From contig CP091724.1 of assembly GCA_022009795.1 (NCBI GenBank), positions 806,001 through 870,000 on the forward strand: DNA of 64,000 bases, written 5' to 3'. This DNA is from Anaerotruncus sp. Lineage in GTDB: Bacteria; Bacillota; Clostridia; Oscillospirales; Acutalibacteraceae. Shown piece by piece: positions 18,433 to 28,074 of the stretch (positions are counted from its first letter, which is position 1; the number at the start of each line of letters is the position of its first letter). The notes below the pieces were generated by a model. It saw only the letters and a program-made list of their open reading frames with translations, was not told the DNA's origin and made no database searches. A program made the position numbers and the translations under genes.

Positions 18433-19607
18433 ATGAGCGATATGCTTTATAAAGCTTTATTTTTAAAAAAATAAAGAATTGAGCGCGGCACAAAGGCGCG
18501 AGGGATACGGCATACTTTCCGGCATAGTGGGAATTTTTTTGCAACCTGCTGCTTTGCGCGTTTAAATTTGCCGTTGGTATTGCCACAAATTCCGTTTCTG
18601 TTACGGCGGACGCGGTAAACAACTTATCGGATGCCAGCTCAAACATAATAACGATAGTGGGCACAAAGCTTTCAAATAAACCGATGGACGATGAACATCC
18701 GTTCGGTCACGGCAGAATCGAATACATAAGCGCGCTTATAATTTCTTTTTTTAATTTTTTTGATGAGCTTTGAACTCGGCAAAACGGGCATCGAAAAAAA
18801 TCCTGCACCCCGAAGATGTTAAATTCAGCACGATTTCACTGATTATTCTTATCGCTGCAATCGGCGTTAAGCTTTGGATGGCATTTTTTTAACGATAAAA
18901 TCTACAAAAAAACCGATAATGTAAACGCCAAAGCCGTGAAGCAAGACGCACTTAACGACTGCATTGCCACGGCGGCAACGATCGCTGCACTTTTGATTTC
19001 GCATTTTACGAAATTCATTTATGCTGACGGCATTATCGGAATAATCGTGGCGATCGTTATATTTGTTTCGGGCATTGACATAGTTAAGGATATTTCGAGC
19101 CGCCTGCTCGGCAGAGCGCCCGATCCCGAGCTTGTTAAGGAAATAGAAAGCATAATGCTTGAACAAAAATTCATTTTCGGCGTGCATGATTTGATAGTGC
19201 ATGATTACGGCCCCGGCAGAATCATAGCCTCCGCCCATGCGGAAGTGCCGAGCGATGCTGACATTATCGAAGTGCATGAGGTTATTGATTTAACGGAAAA
19301 AATCATCAGCAAAAGGCTGAATGTGAATATGTGCATCCATATGGACCCGATTGTGGTTAATGATGAAAGAATAAACCATGACCGCGAAATGATGCGCGAG
19401 GTTATTAAGGAATACGACGAAAAATTCGATTTTCACGATTTTAGAGTTGTGGACGGAAAACAACGCACAAACTTTATTTTTGATTTGGTTATCCCCCACA
19501 ACTATCCGAAATCAAAGCAGCAGATAATAAAGGACTTGCAGGCGCAAATCATAAAAAAGGATAAAAGAGTTTTTCTTGTTATAACCGTTGAGCACAGCTT
19601 CACCTAA
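18433..19607 (+). CDS. cation diffusion facilitator (zinc/manganese/iron exporter), frameshifted
   Basis: Membrane antiporter that exports divalent metal ions in exchange for protons. The first half is split over several frames but is recognisable: YGILSGIVGIF near 18513, then SVTADAVNNLSDASSN, with the Asp residues of the transport site, then MDDEHPFGHGRIEY (18686-18726), the conserved HPFGHGR motif. The clean second half contains the last membrane helices (IATAATIAALLISHF, IIGIIVAIVIFVSGI) and a cytoplasmic C-terminal domain with His-rich metal-sensing positions (FGVHDLIVHDYGPG, CIHMDP). About 390 residues. Metal specificity cannot be read. Confidence 0.85.
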
Positions 19608-19677
19608 ACGAGCGGATATAAACAACATTCTTATTATAAATACAAAAACAATATCAGTGAACGGAGGTTTTTCAATA

Positions 19678-20810
19678 TGCCGCAATCAGAAACAAAAAAA
19701 CACGCTCAAAAAAAGAGAAAAACAAGGGCAAAAAAGCAGCCGAAATAATAATATGCGTGATACTTGCAATCGCCGTGGCAGCGAGCGCATTCATCGGCAT
19801 CGTAACGAGAAAACAAAGCGATACCGACAAGGATATCACATACATAGGCGGCATGCTTAAATCCGATTCAATCGAATACAAAAGCAATTCGGTGGGCAAT
19901 TTGGATAAAAATCCGATTATAAAGCTTATGGAAATGGTGTGGTATTTCTGCGCAGACGGCGATGAAAAAAAGCACAGCACGCAAACACCGCCCGATGTTG
20001 AAATGAAAAAGGATATCCCCTATATCGATGACGGCAACCTTTACCACAAATACGATGTGTTTTATCCGAAAAACACAGACCCGGACGCCAAGCTGCCCGT
20101 AATTATAGATATTCACGGCGGCGGTTGGATGTATGCCACAAAAGACCTTAACGAATATTACTGCCGCGAGCTTGCAAACAGAGGCTTTGTTGTTTTCAGC
20201 ATGAGCTATCGCCTTGTGCCCGATGTTATCGTGCCGGAGCAATTGCAGGATGTTATGGCAGCGCTGAAATGCATTTCCTCGGAAATGAAAAATTATCCCT
20301 GTGACGAAAAGAGCATTATGCTTACGGGCGATTCCGCCGGCGGTATGCTGGCGGCATATTCCGCCGTTTTGCTTCAAAGTGCAGAGCTGAGAGATGTTTT
20401 TGAAGTGAACGCCGTTGATATGAACATCAGCGCGCTGCTGCTCACCTCCCCCGTTGCTTATATGAAGGACGGTGCCCTCAGCGTTTACACAAAGATACTT
20501 TGGGGCAGCGATTACAAACGCAAAAACACATATAACTATATGAATTTTGATGAAATCATAGATTATGCAACTGCATTACCGCCCACCTATCTTATCACCA
20601 GCAGCGGCGACACGCTTGCAAGAAAGCAAACGCAAAAGCTTGCCGCGCTGCTTGAAAGCAAAGGCGTGGAAACAACGCTTAAAGATTACCCGAAATACAA
20701 CGGCAAAAAGCCTGGCGCATGTTTACAGCGTTTTATTCCCGTTTGACGAAGCGGGAAGCGAAATGATAGACGGCGCAATCGATTTTTACCGAGAAATATT
20801 GAGCAGGTAA
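19678..20810 (+). CDS. membrane-anchored alpha/beta-hydrolase (esterase/lipase), frameshifted
   Basis: Predicted secreted, membrane-tethered serine esterase. A lysine-rich N-terminus is followed by one hydrophobic anchor (IIICVILAIAVAASAFIGIV), then the hydrolase domain: oxyanion-hole motif HGGGWMYA, nucleophile GDSAGG, acid region TYLITSSGDTL, and the catalytic His in SLAHVYSVLFPF. That His is only in frame if one A is removed near 20705. A second break lies in the lysine-rich start (A-runs at 19692-19735). The start has GGAGG 9 bases upstream. It resembles BD-FAE-like esterases; the substrate, perhaps acetylated or feruloylated carbohydrate, is inference. Confidence 0.78.
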
Positions 20811-20832
20811 CGAAATTATAATAAAAGCACCG

Positions 20833-20864
20833 ATATGCCGAGCAATTTCGCTTGGCATATTTTT
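20833..20864 (+). terminator. terminator of the esterase gene
   Basis: Arms ATATGCC-G-AGC and GCT-T-GGCATAT around AATTTC, then five T. It lies 22 bases after the stop. Confidence 0.8.
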
Positions 20865-20959
20865 ATAATATCCCGACACTGCAATTTATAATCCAAGCTT
20901 TATAATGCATACTTTAACTGCTTCATCAATAATTCAAAAAAATGTTTATTTAAATTTCA

Positions 20960-20988
20960 TACACAAAGCATCTGAAATATGCTATAAT
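20960..20988 (+). promoter_or_regulatory. promoter of the LytTR regulator operon
   Basis: Extended -10 TGCTATAAT (TATAAT 20983-20988) with a weak -35 TACACA (20960-20965), spacer 17. The regulator starts 37 bases downstream. Confidence 0.55.
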
Positions 20989-21024
20989 ATAAACTGTAAT
21001 ATTGGCAGAACACGGGAGAAGCTT

Positions 21025-21746
21025 ATGCTGAATATAGTTATATGCGATGATGATATTGATTTTCGCGAAATTGTGGAATATAAGGTTCGCGCCTGCCTTG
21101 CGGGCTTTTTTGACACGGATTATAATATACAAAAAGCAGCCAGCTTAAGCCGCCTTGCTGAGATTTTGACAGACACAAAAGTGGATGTGCTTTTTCTTGA
21201 CATAATGGTGGGCAACGAGAATTCTATGAATTGGTCAATAAACAATATTCGCTCATCATACACACAAATTATTTTTTTATGACTTCATTTCCTGCAAGCG
21301 CCTATAATATTTCAGACAGCAACTGCTGCTATTTTCTGCTTAAATCGAAAATGACGGATGAAAAAATCGAAAAAGCGCTCAAGCGCGCATTGGAAAAACG
21401 GCGCAAAAAAAGAAATCCCGACAGCGCAATAATAAAAATCCGGCAGCATAAACCACATTATAAGCCACCGCGATATTCTTTATTTGGAAACAGCGCAGGC
21501 AAACAATATTTTGATGCACCTTGAAAACGGCAAGGAAATAACGATTCACACAAGCCTAAGCAATACGAGGCCGAATTGCCGATCTACTTTTTTAGATGTC
21601 ATCAAAGCTATATAGTCAATCTTAATAAAATCGCAACATATGAGCCGTATAAATTGGTGCTTTCAAACGGCGCGGAAATTCCCGTGCCGCCAAAAAAATA
21701 CGGAAAAATAATAAAGCAATACAAAGCATATTTACTCACAAAATAA
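21025..21746 (+). CDS. LytTR-family response regulator, AgrA-like (frameshifted)
   Basis: Two-component response regulator. The receiver domain begins MLNIVICDDDIDFREIV, with the acidic pair and the phospho-acceptor Asp in VLFLDIMVG (residue about 58). The C-terminal LytTR DNA-binding domain is visible in pieces: HIISHRDILYLETAQANNI, YFFRCHQSYIVNLNKIATYE, and the end AEIPVPPKKYGKIIKQY. Breaks lie near 21222, 21282, 21440 and 21560. GGAG lies 7 bases before the ATG. It is followed by a matching sensor kinase, but no AgrB or AgrD peptide gene is seen. Confidence 0.8.
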
Positions 21747-21771
21747 ATTGCCGCAAGAGGAGGTTGCTTTT

Positions 21772-23152
21772 TTGGGGCCGATGATTGACCTTTCCGTGCT
21801 TTTACCATGGAGAATAATGCAGATTTTTGCAACAGCTTTTGCATATTACAACATTTCAAGAAGCATATTAAAAGATAAATACAGCCCTGTTTCCACCTTC
21901 GGCGCAATATTTGCCGCAAGAATCGTTACTTCGCTGTTATTTTTATAACTCGGACAATTCCAGAAGCGTAATAGGATATATCGTTTATTGCACTATTGTG
22001 TTTTTAATAACGCTTTTTTTGATGAAAGGCGAACTGTACAAAAAAGTGATTGCCATACTTTTTTGGCTTGTTTCAAACTTTGGCTGCATGTTTGGCCTGG
22101 CGGCTTTGTATTCAATTGTTTACAACACCACATTGGAGGAAATATTCACATACGAATATCAGGAACATATGTATACATTTATGATTTCGTGCATTGTGTT
22201 TATTGCCGCCAGCTTTTTTTATTTGCCGGCATATTAAAGCTGGCAGATTCTCAAAAAGCAAATGACAGAAGCAAAAATGTTTGCCTACATAACTTTTTTT
22301 GCCGTTTTTCCCACATTATGGTGGTGGCAATTGCCTTGTTTACGAAATCCGGCTCATACAGCGGAGCAAATTCAACCGAAAAAAAGCAACAAACATTGCT
22401 ATATATATTTTTTTACTTATTATAATGCTGTTTGACTGTTCTTTTTCCCTTTGTTATTGAATACTTTGAAAAAATTCACCAGCAAAACATCATCGGCGAG
22501 CAGGAAATACTGCGCAATAAAATGGATTACAACCAAATGATGATGCTTAAAGACGAAAAAAACAAAGATACAGAAAAAAATCAAACACGATTTTTGCAAA
22601 CATAACAGCCACGGCGGCAGGCCTTATCGAAATAGGAAAGCCGGAAAAAAAGCGCTTCGTGTGCTGACCAAAACAAATGACGACATAACAAAAAAATTTC
22701 GCAATTTTTCGATTTGCTCAAACGACGCGGTAAACACAACAATTTACCTAAAAAAACAAGAGGCGGAAAAAAACTCGGTGTTAAACTTAATGCGGAGATC
22801 GACGAAAGCTACCCGATTATGGCCGATGATTACGATATTTGCCGAATACTTTTTTTAACATTGCCGATAATTCCGTTGCCGCTGCGGCAAAAGCTTGAGA
22901 AAAACAGAACCGCTGATATAAAAAAATAGAAGTAACGCAGGATGAAATTATTTTTGAAAGCGAAAACGGCAATCCACGCGAACATAAAAATAAGCTGCAG
23001 AATAAGGCTGACGAACACGGTTACGGCACCAAGATAATCGGCGAAATAGCCGCAAAATACGGCGGCAAATACGAGCATAAAATCGAAAACGGAATTTACT
23101 ACACAAAAAAACAACGCTTAAGAATAAAACGCCAAACGAGCACAATTCATAA
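21772..23152 (+). CDS. AgrC-like sensor histidine kinase with GHKL ATPase domain (frameshifted)
   Basis: Membrane sensor kinase paired with the preceding regulator. The N-terminal half has about six hydrophobic helices (for example VIAILFWLVSNFGCMFGLAAL and FMISCIVFIAASFFYLPAY). The dimerisation/phospho-acceptor region, reconstructed over two A-run errors, reads KIKHDFANITATAAGLIE with the His acceptor in KHDF. The ATPase domain follows with an N box (NIADNSVAAA) and a G box (HGYGTKIIGEIA). The start is probably the TTG at 21772, 8 bases after AGAGGAGG; the ATG at 21781 is an alternative. Many frame breaks. Its ligand is unknown. Confidence 0.78.
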
Positions 23153-23222
23153 AAAAAGCAATTGCGCAGTAAATCAAATAAGCACAAAAGCCCGAAGCAT
23201 TCATTTGCTTTGGGCTTTTGTA
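23148..23222 (+). terminator. terminator, copy 1 of a repeated hairpin element
   Basis: A 16-bp stem (ACAAAAGCCC-G-AAGCA with TGCTT-T-GGGCTTTTGT) around TTCATT. The hairpin and about 25 bases upstream of it are nearly identical to a second copy at 26127-26196. It ends the sensor kinase gene. Confidence 0.8.
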
Positions 23223-23347
23223 TTGCCAAACGCACAAACGAAGCCTGCGTTTGCAAAAGACATTAAAAGAGCATAATTTTGGAATGTTTCGCCAGATAGT
23301 ACTCAAATTGCATATATGCCGCATAAAATTTTTTTAATACTAAATAA

Positions 23348-23378
23348 TTGACTTTTTTTATGCGGGTTAGAATACAAT
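23348..23378 (+). promoter_or_regulatory. candidate promoter of the LRR/kinase cassette
   Basis: -35 TTGACT (23348-23353) with -10 TACAAT (23373-23378), spacer 19, or TAGAAT (23368-23373), spacer 14. The T-run within the spacer may carry extra bases, so the true spacing could be near 17. Confidence 0.45.
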
Positions 23379-23429
23379 AATATAGTTAATATGTTGAAAA
23401 AAATGTTATATTTAGGAGAATATGAGCCA

Positions 23430-24888
23430 ATGAAAAAATGCCCTTTTTGCAATGCGGAAATGCCGGAAGAAGCGCATATTTGCCTTAATTGCCTGAATAT
23501 TTGTGAAGAAACTCAAGCAAGCGCAATTATTTCACAAGGCAGCAAAAAACGCTTTGCAATAAGCAAGCGCACTCTTTCAAATATAATAACCGCGGTAATT
23601 TGCGTTTTCGTTGTTATGCCCTGCATGATTTTGCCGCAGCTCGGCTCTTTTGCAAACCAAGGCGCACAATCGGCCGGCAACACAAACGGCGAAGCGGGCA
23701 AAGGCGGCGGCTCGATTATTTCACGCATAACAACGGCAATTAAAGAAACGCTCGGCATAGACGATGATTCCGCAGAATCGCCTGCCGGTGACTCCTCTGC
23801 CGATACGCCTGCGGCAGACGGCTATAACAATCCCACGACGGCCGACGGCGAAAACGGCTCCTCAATTCCCGGTGTGCCCACAACAGTTCCCGGCACAACC
23901 AAGCCCGCGAGCGGCGGTTCTTCAACAACAAAGCCCACGGAAGCCGCAACAACCGTTAAGCCCGAGGATGAAACGATTCCCGAGGGCAAAGTGGAATACT
24001 ACAAATGGGAATATACCGAAAACAACGGCAAGCTGACAATAACCAAATACACAGGATCGGCAAAAACCGTTGTTATTCCCGAAAAGATAGACGGCAAAAT
24101 AATCGGCAATATAAACGAAAACACATTTCTTGAAAACAACACAATGCAATATGCCGTTTTTCAGGATTTCACAACTTACCACAATCTTTGGGTGCACTAT
24201 CACACATTTTATAAATGCGGCAATCTTAAAAAAATAGTTTTCCCGAAAAATGCCGATTTGGGCATTTTGGATTGCTTTGCGGCAGAGTGCTATTCGCTTT
24301 ATGATATTCAAATCACCAATTACCAATATAAATTCGTTGACGGTGCGCTCGTTTATTACAACACAAAATATTGGCAGATTTATTACTATTGCGAAGGCTA
24401 TAAATCCGCCACATTTACTTATCCGGAATATGTTCAGGTGAGCGGCACATTCGAATTATTCAAACACACAAAAAATCTTAAATATGTTTATTTAAGCAGC
24501 GAGATGACAACTTTTTTTGGCGCAATACGACACGCCTTATCTTGAGGCGGTTTACGCAAAAAAACAATTCGCATTTAAAGGACATTAACGGCGTGCTTTA
24601 TGAGCTGAACAAAAACGGAAAATGGGCAGTTCAAAATTACCCCAACAATAACAAAGCGGCGGAATTTACGATGCCCGAAAAATTCTGTTTTTTAAGCAGA
24701 GCAACCTAAGAAACAGTAATTTAAAAACCCTTAAAATTCCGGCAAACGTTGAAATAGACGACTACACTTTAAAACACATTTGCAGAGGCGACATATTTCC
24801 GAACCTGCAAACTATTTATATTGAAAGCGGCAGCAGCTATTTAAGCTACATCAAAAGCACCTTCACGGGCAAGGTTATTGTTTATTGA
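23430..24888 (+). CDS. zinc-ribbon, single-span membrane protein with BspA-like leucine-rich repeats (frameshifted)
   Basis: Domain order: cytoplasmic zinc ribbon (CPFCNAEMPEEAHICLNC, residues 4-21), one membrane segment (IITAVICVFVVMPCMILP, about 52-69), a long Gly/Ser then Thr/Pro-rich linker (about 70-180), and an extracellular domain with LRR_5/BspA-type strands (TVVIPEKIDGKIIGNINENT, LKKIVFPKNADL, LKTLKIPANVEIDDYTL). The frame breaks near 24510 and at several A-runs up to the stop at 24886. The ATG at 23430 follows AGGAG by 11 bases. It is first in a three-gene set with a DNA-binding-like protein and a protein kinase, so it may be the sensor or target of that kinase. Confidence 0.7.
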
Positions 24889-24924
24889 CTTACCTGTTGA
24901 AAGCGAAACACGAAAGGCAAAAAT

Positions 24925-25353
24925 ATGAGAAAATCAACCGAGGACCTTTTTAGAGGAGCTTCAAAACGAAAAACTGCAAAATAGACGAATATTTAAAAAG
25001 GAAACGGAGAGTCATTTGTTTATGACAAAATTAAGGATTTTTGGGAAACGGCTATAGAGAAAAGCGGTTATTCAAAATCAAACATTATAAACAAATCCGA
25101 CTTTAGCTATTGCTATTTTTATGATGTTATTAACGGCAGAAAAATTCCGGGCAGAGATAAAATAATTCGCCTGATACTCACAATGCACCTAAGCGTGGAC
25201 GAATGCCAAGAAGCGCTTCGCATTTCGGGCAGATCGGCGCTGTATCCCAGAATTAAGCGCGATGCAATTATTCTTTTTGCCATTTCAAACGGATATTCCA
25301 TATATCAGCTTGCGGAATTACTTCAAAACGCAGGCGAGGAGCCACTTAAATGA
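24925..25353 (+). CDS. small helix-turn-helix-like protein coupled to a protein kinase (frameshifted)
   Basis: About 142 residues, mostly helical. After two breaks near 24945 and 25005 it reads continuously: FVYDKIKDFWETAIEKSGYS, then INGRKIPGRDKIIRLILTMH, then LSVDECQEALRISGRSALYP. The middle part resembles an XRE-like helix-turn-helix (Y..VINGRKIPGRDKIIRLIL). No residues identify a regulator family firmly. AAAGG lies upstream of the ATG. Its TGA overlaps the kinase ATG (ATGA), so the two are translationally coupled and probably act together. Confidence 0.55.
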
Positions 25354-26087
25354 GCGAAGAAAAAAACGAACTCAAGGCATACATAGAAGCTTCGACAGAT
25401 GAAAAATTTGAGCGAGAAGCGGTTATAAGAAAAACCGAAGCAAGCAGAGTTTATCTTTATCGCCACAAAGAAAGCGGCAAGCGCATTATTCAAAGGTATT
25501 CCAAAAACAGAAATGATGATGTTTACAGAATTCTGCGCAACAGGCGCCTTTGCAGCCTGCCGCAGATTTACGAAGTTTGCTCGGACGATGATTGGCTCAT
25601 GGTTTTGGAGGAATACATAGAGGGCAAAAACCTTGCCGCCGTTACAGACAGCGGCACACTGAAAACAAAGCAGGCATGCAGATATGCTTACGATATTTGC
25701 AATGCTTTAACGGAGCTTCACGCCCTCGGAATAATCCACAGAGACATTAAGCCCGCAAATGTGATTATTAACGGCAATAACGAAGCTGTTTTGATTGATT
25801 TAAACATTGCGCGCTCCGTTTCCGAAAGCGACGACAAAGACACTGCTTCCCTCGGCACGGTCGGCTACGCCGCACCCGAGCAATACGGAATTTCGCAATC
25901 GGGCAAATCAACGGATATTTATGCCCTTGGTGTGCTTTTAAACATTATGATAACGGGTGTGCACCCTGCAATCAACTCACCGAAAGGGCCGATTAAGCAC
26001 ATTATTCAAAAGGCAACAAATGTGCAGATTTCACGGAGATATCAAAGCGCAAAGGAAATGCAAAAAGAGCTGAGATTATACATATAG
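25350..26087 (+). CDS. Ser/Thr protein kinase, Hanks type, with divergent active-site motifs
   Basis: A 245-residue soluble kinase without PASTA or membrane segments. The catalytic loop HRDIKPANVI and the activation segment end GTVGYAAPEQYG are standard, as is the DIYALGVLLNIMITG helix. Divergent points: the glycine-rich loop is not recognisable, the beta-3 Lys position reads IIQRY, no clear helix-C Glu is seen, and DFG is DLN. The metal-binding Asp is kept, so activity is possible but doubtful. The frame is intact. It ends the cassette and is followed by the second copy of the repeated terminator. Confidence 0.82.
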   Translation: MSEEKNELKAYIEASTDEKFEREAVIRKTEASRVYLYRHKESGKRIIQRYSKNRNDDVYRILRNRRLCSLPQIYEVCSDDDWLMVLEEYIEGKNLAAVTDSGTLKTKQACRYAYDICNALTELHALGIIHRDIKPANVIINGNNEAVLIDLNIARSVSESDDKDTASLGTVGYAAPEQYGISQSGKSTDIYALGVLLNIMITGVHPAINSPKGPIKHIIQKATNVQISRRYQSAKEMQKELRLYI

Positions 26088-26126
26088 CTCATCAGACGAG
26101 GAAACCGTTTTTTGCGCAGCGCACTT

Positions 26127-26196
26127 CATAAAGCAATTGAGCGGCAAATCAAATAAGCACAAAAGCCCAAGGCATTTATTTGCTTTGGGCTTTTTT
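26127..26196 (+). terminator. terminator, copy 2 of the repeated hairpin element
   Basis: Same layout as 23148-23222: CATAAA-GCAATTG then AAATCAAATAAGCACAAAAG, with stem AAAAGCCCAAGGCA/TGCTTTGGGCTTTT and six T. Together the two copies bracket the LRR-HTH-kinase cassette. Confidence 0.8.
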
Positions 26197-26262
26197 ATCG
26201 CCCGGGAAAATCGGTTGCATTAAACAAGCGTGGCGGGGCATATAGTTTTAGCGGTGATAAAT

Positions 26263-26953
26263 ATGTTTTCCGCGATAATTTCATTTTTAAGCGCAAATTT
26301 TTCTTTACTTTATTCTGCATATAAGCAACACCTCCTGCTTTCCCAAGCCACTGAAAAAAAGAAAGAGGAGGAGGAAGCACTTGAGCGCCTTGCGCGGGGA
26401 GACAAAAAAATGCCCGCGCGCTTTTTGATAGAACGCAATTTGCGCCTTGTGAGCCACATAGTGAAGAAATACTATTCCAAAACAAACGACACGGAGGATT
26501 TGATTTCAATAGGCACAATCGGGCTTATAAAGGCGATAGACAGCTTTAAACCCGACAAAGGCATACGGCTTGCCACCTATGCAAGCCGATGCATAGAAAA
26601 CGAAATACTGATGCATTTTTCGCAACATAAAGAAAAAAATGCCTCGGATGTTTATCTTGGGGATTCGCTTGAAAGTGACCGCGACGGCAATCCCCTCACC
26701 TTGCAGGACACGATCAGTGACAACCGCGACATGGCTGAAGATTTGGAAAAGAAAATTCGCTGGGAAAAAGCTGCGGAATACCTTGAAAATTTAGAGGATG
26801 AACGCGAGCGCGAAATTATTATTCTTCGTTATGGGCTTGACAACAAAAAGCCGCTCACCCAGCGCGAAGTGGCAGCGCGATTGAATATAAGCCGCAGCTA
26901 TGTTTCAAGAATTGAAAAAAAGGTGCTTTCAGACATGAGGAAAAAAATATTGA
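26263..26953 (+). CDS. sigK: sporulation sigma factor SigK (uninterrupted gene)
   Basis: Late mother-cell sigma-70 factor. The N-terminal hydrophobic pro-sequence (MFSAIISFLSANFSLLYSAY) is followed by region 2 (IERNLRLVSHIVKKYYSK, DLISIGTIGLIKAIDSF, LATYASRCIENEILM) and region 4 (LTQREVAARLNISRSYVSRI). No skin-like insertion splits it. The start at 26263 has GGTGA close upstream. The long open frame to 27042 runs through a terminator hairpin; with one A removed near 26941-26947 it ends LSDMRKKY at 26953, which I prefer. The GDKKMPARFLIERN segment is likely a compensated error for GDKNARALLIERN. Confidence 0.9.
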
Positions 26954-26963
26954 ATAAACAAAA

Positions 26964-26999
26964 AAACGCACGGCAATCCTATAACGACGCCGTGCGTTT
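26964..26999 (+). terminator. terminator of sigK
   Basis: Perfect 11-bp stem AAACGCACGGC (26964-26974) and GCCGTGCGTTT (26989-26999), followed by ACTTTATTTC. It lies 10 bases beyond the inferred sigK stop. Confidence 0.75.
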
Positions 27000-27055
27000 A
27001 CTTTATTTCATCATATTGCATTGCAGTATATTTTTAAATTAACAATTGCCAAAGA

Positions 27056-27529
27056 TCACAAAATTTGCTCCATTCCCGTTTTAAGCACGGAAAGTCCGCA
27101 TTTTTTTCATAAAACGCCCTTGCACCGGGATTACACTCCCACATTCAGCGTTAAATTATAGCAGCCTGATTTTTTTGCATAGTCCTTAACAAATTCAAAA
27201 ATCAGCTTTCCGACACCGCTGCCGCGGCAATTTTTCGTCAACACAAAGATCATCAATATAAAGCGTTTTCACGGGCTGCATCGAATTTGAAGCAGGTTTT
27301 TTTGAGAAAAACGCGGAAAAAGCGTATCCGAGGATTTTATCGTCTTCCTCCGCCACAAAAATCGGTTTTTCGTCGTTTGCAATAATATCAAGCAACTGGC
27401 TTTCGTTATATTTCTTCTTGCCGGGAATAAAAAAAGATCCGGCCTGCCCTTTGCATGCACACAGTGCACCTGATAAAGCAGAGCCGATATTTGCGCTATA
27501 TCCCCTGCAGACGCTCTTCTGATAATCAT
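27056..27529 (-). CDS. GNAT family N-acetyltransferase (frameshifted)
   Basis: Acetyl-CoA-dependent acyltransferase of about 157 residues. It begins MIIRRASAGDIAQISALLYQ, as GNAT proteins do, continues in another frame with ILGYAFSAF and LYIDDLCVDEKLRG-like sequence, then the acetyl-CoA loop RGSGVGKLIFEFVKDYAKKS and LNVWECNPGARAFYEKNG in a third frame. Breaks are near 27410 and 27228. The substrate cannot be inferred. It is convergent with sigK and upstream of nothing obvious. Confidence 0.8.
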
Positions 27530-27591
27530 TTTATAACCTCTTTTCAAAGCAGCATGGAATTAAACCAAGCTTTAAAACCACTCAAAGCAAA

Positions 27592-27955
27592 TTATTTGCC
27601 GTAATACGCTTTAATTTTGAAAAAAGTATCATCGCTGATATCGTGCTCGATACGGCAAGCCTCCTGCTCGGCGGTTTGTTCCTCAACACCTGCTTTCATC
27701 AAAATACTTTTAAAGAAAACATGGCGCTCATAAATTTTTTCGGCAACGGCTTTACCTGCCGATGTTAAATCGAGATAGCCGTTATCATCAACCATAATAA
27801 AGCCGCCGTCTCGCAAAAAGAGAAACAGCATGGCTTACGCTCGGCTTTGAATAATTCATAAAAACAGCCACATCAATGGACCTTACAAAACCTTTTCTGT
27901 TTTTAAGTATTAAAATGGATTCGAGATAATCCTCGCCGGATGCATGAAGTTTCAT
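27592..27955 (-). CDS. DtxR/MntR-family metal-dependent transcriptional regulator (frameshifted)
   Basis: Iron- or manganese-responsive repressor. The N-terminal winged helix reads MKLHASGEDYLESILIL, then SIDVAVFMNYSKPSVSHAVS, and the dimerisation domain has DLTSAGKAVAEKIYERH, EACRIEHDIS, with the metal ligands His, Glu, Cys and His expected of the family. One break lies at the A-run near 27818-27822 region. About 121 residues. The ATG at 27955 follows GGAG by 6 bases. A perfect palindrome just upstream is the likely autoregulatory operator. No metal uptake gene is adjacent; the CDF exporter is 8 kb away. Confidence 0.85.
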
Positions 27956-27971
27956 AATTTCTCCAAAAAAA

Positions 27972-28030
27972 GATTTAGTTAGCATAAACTAACTAAATCT
28001 ATATTAACACATAATATCTATTTTTGTCAA
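27972..28030 (-). promoter_or_regulatory. promoter and palindromic operator of the DtxR-type gene
   Basis: Minus-strand -35 TTGACA (28025-28030), 18-base spacer, -10 TAATAT (28001-28006). Directly downstream lies a perfect inverted repeat with 11-base arms, GATTTAGTTAG (27972-27982) and CTAACTAAATC (27989-27999), around six bases. The TTAG-CTAA core resembles DtxR/MntR-type operators. Confidence 0.75.
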
Positions 28031-28074
28031 CAGCAAGTGCTTTACGGCAAGCAATGCAGCCGCAGTTGCGCAAA

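Noticed and set aside
26953..27042. Extended C-terminus of SigK to 27042
   Set aside because: The added codons run through a perfect terminator stem (26964-26999) and have no counterpart in SigK; an earlier stop in the corrected frame fits better.
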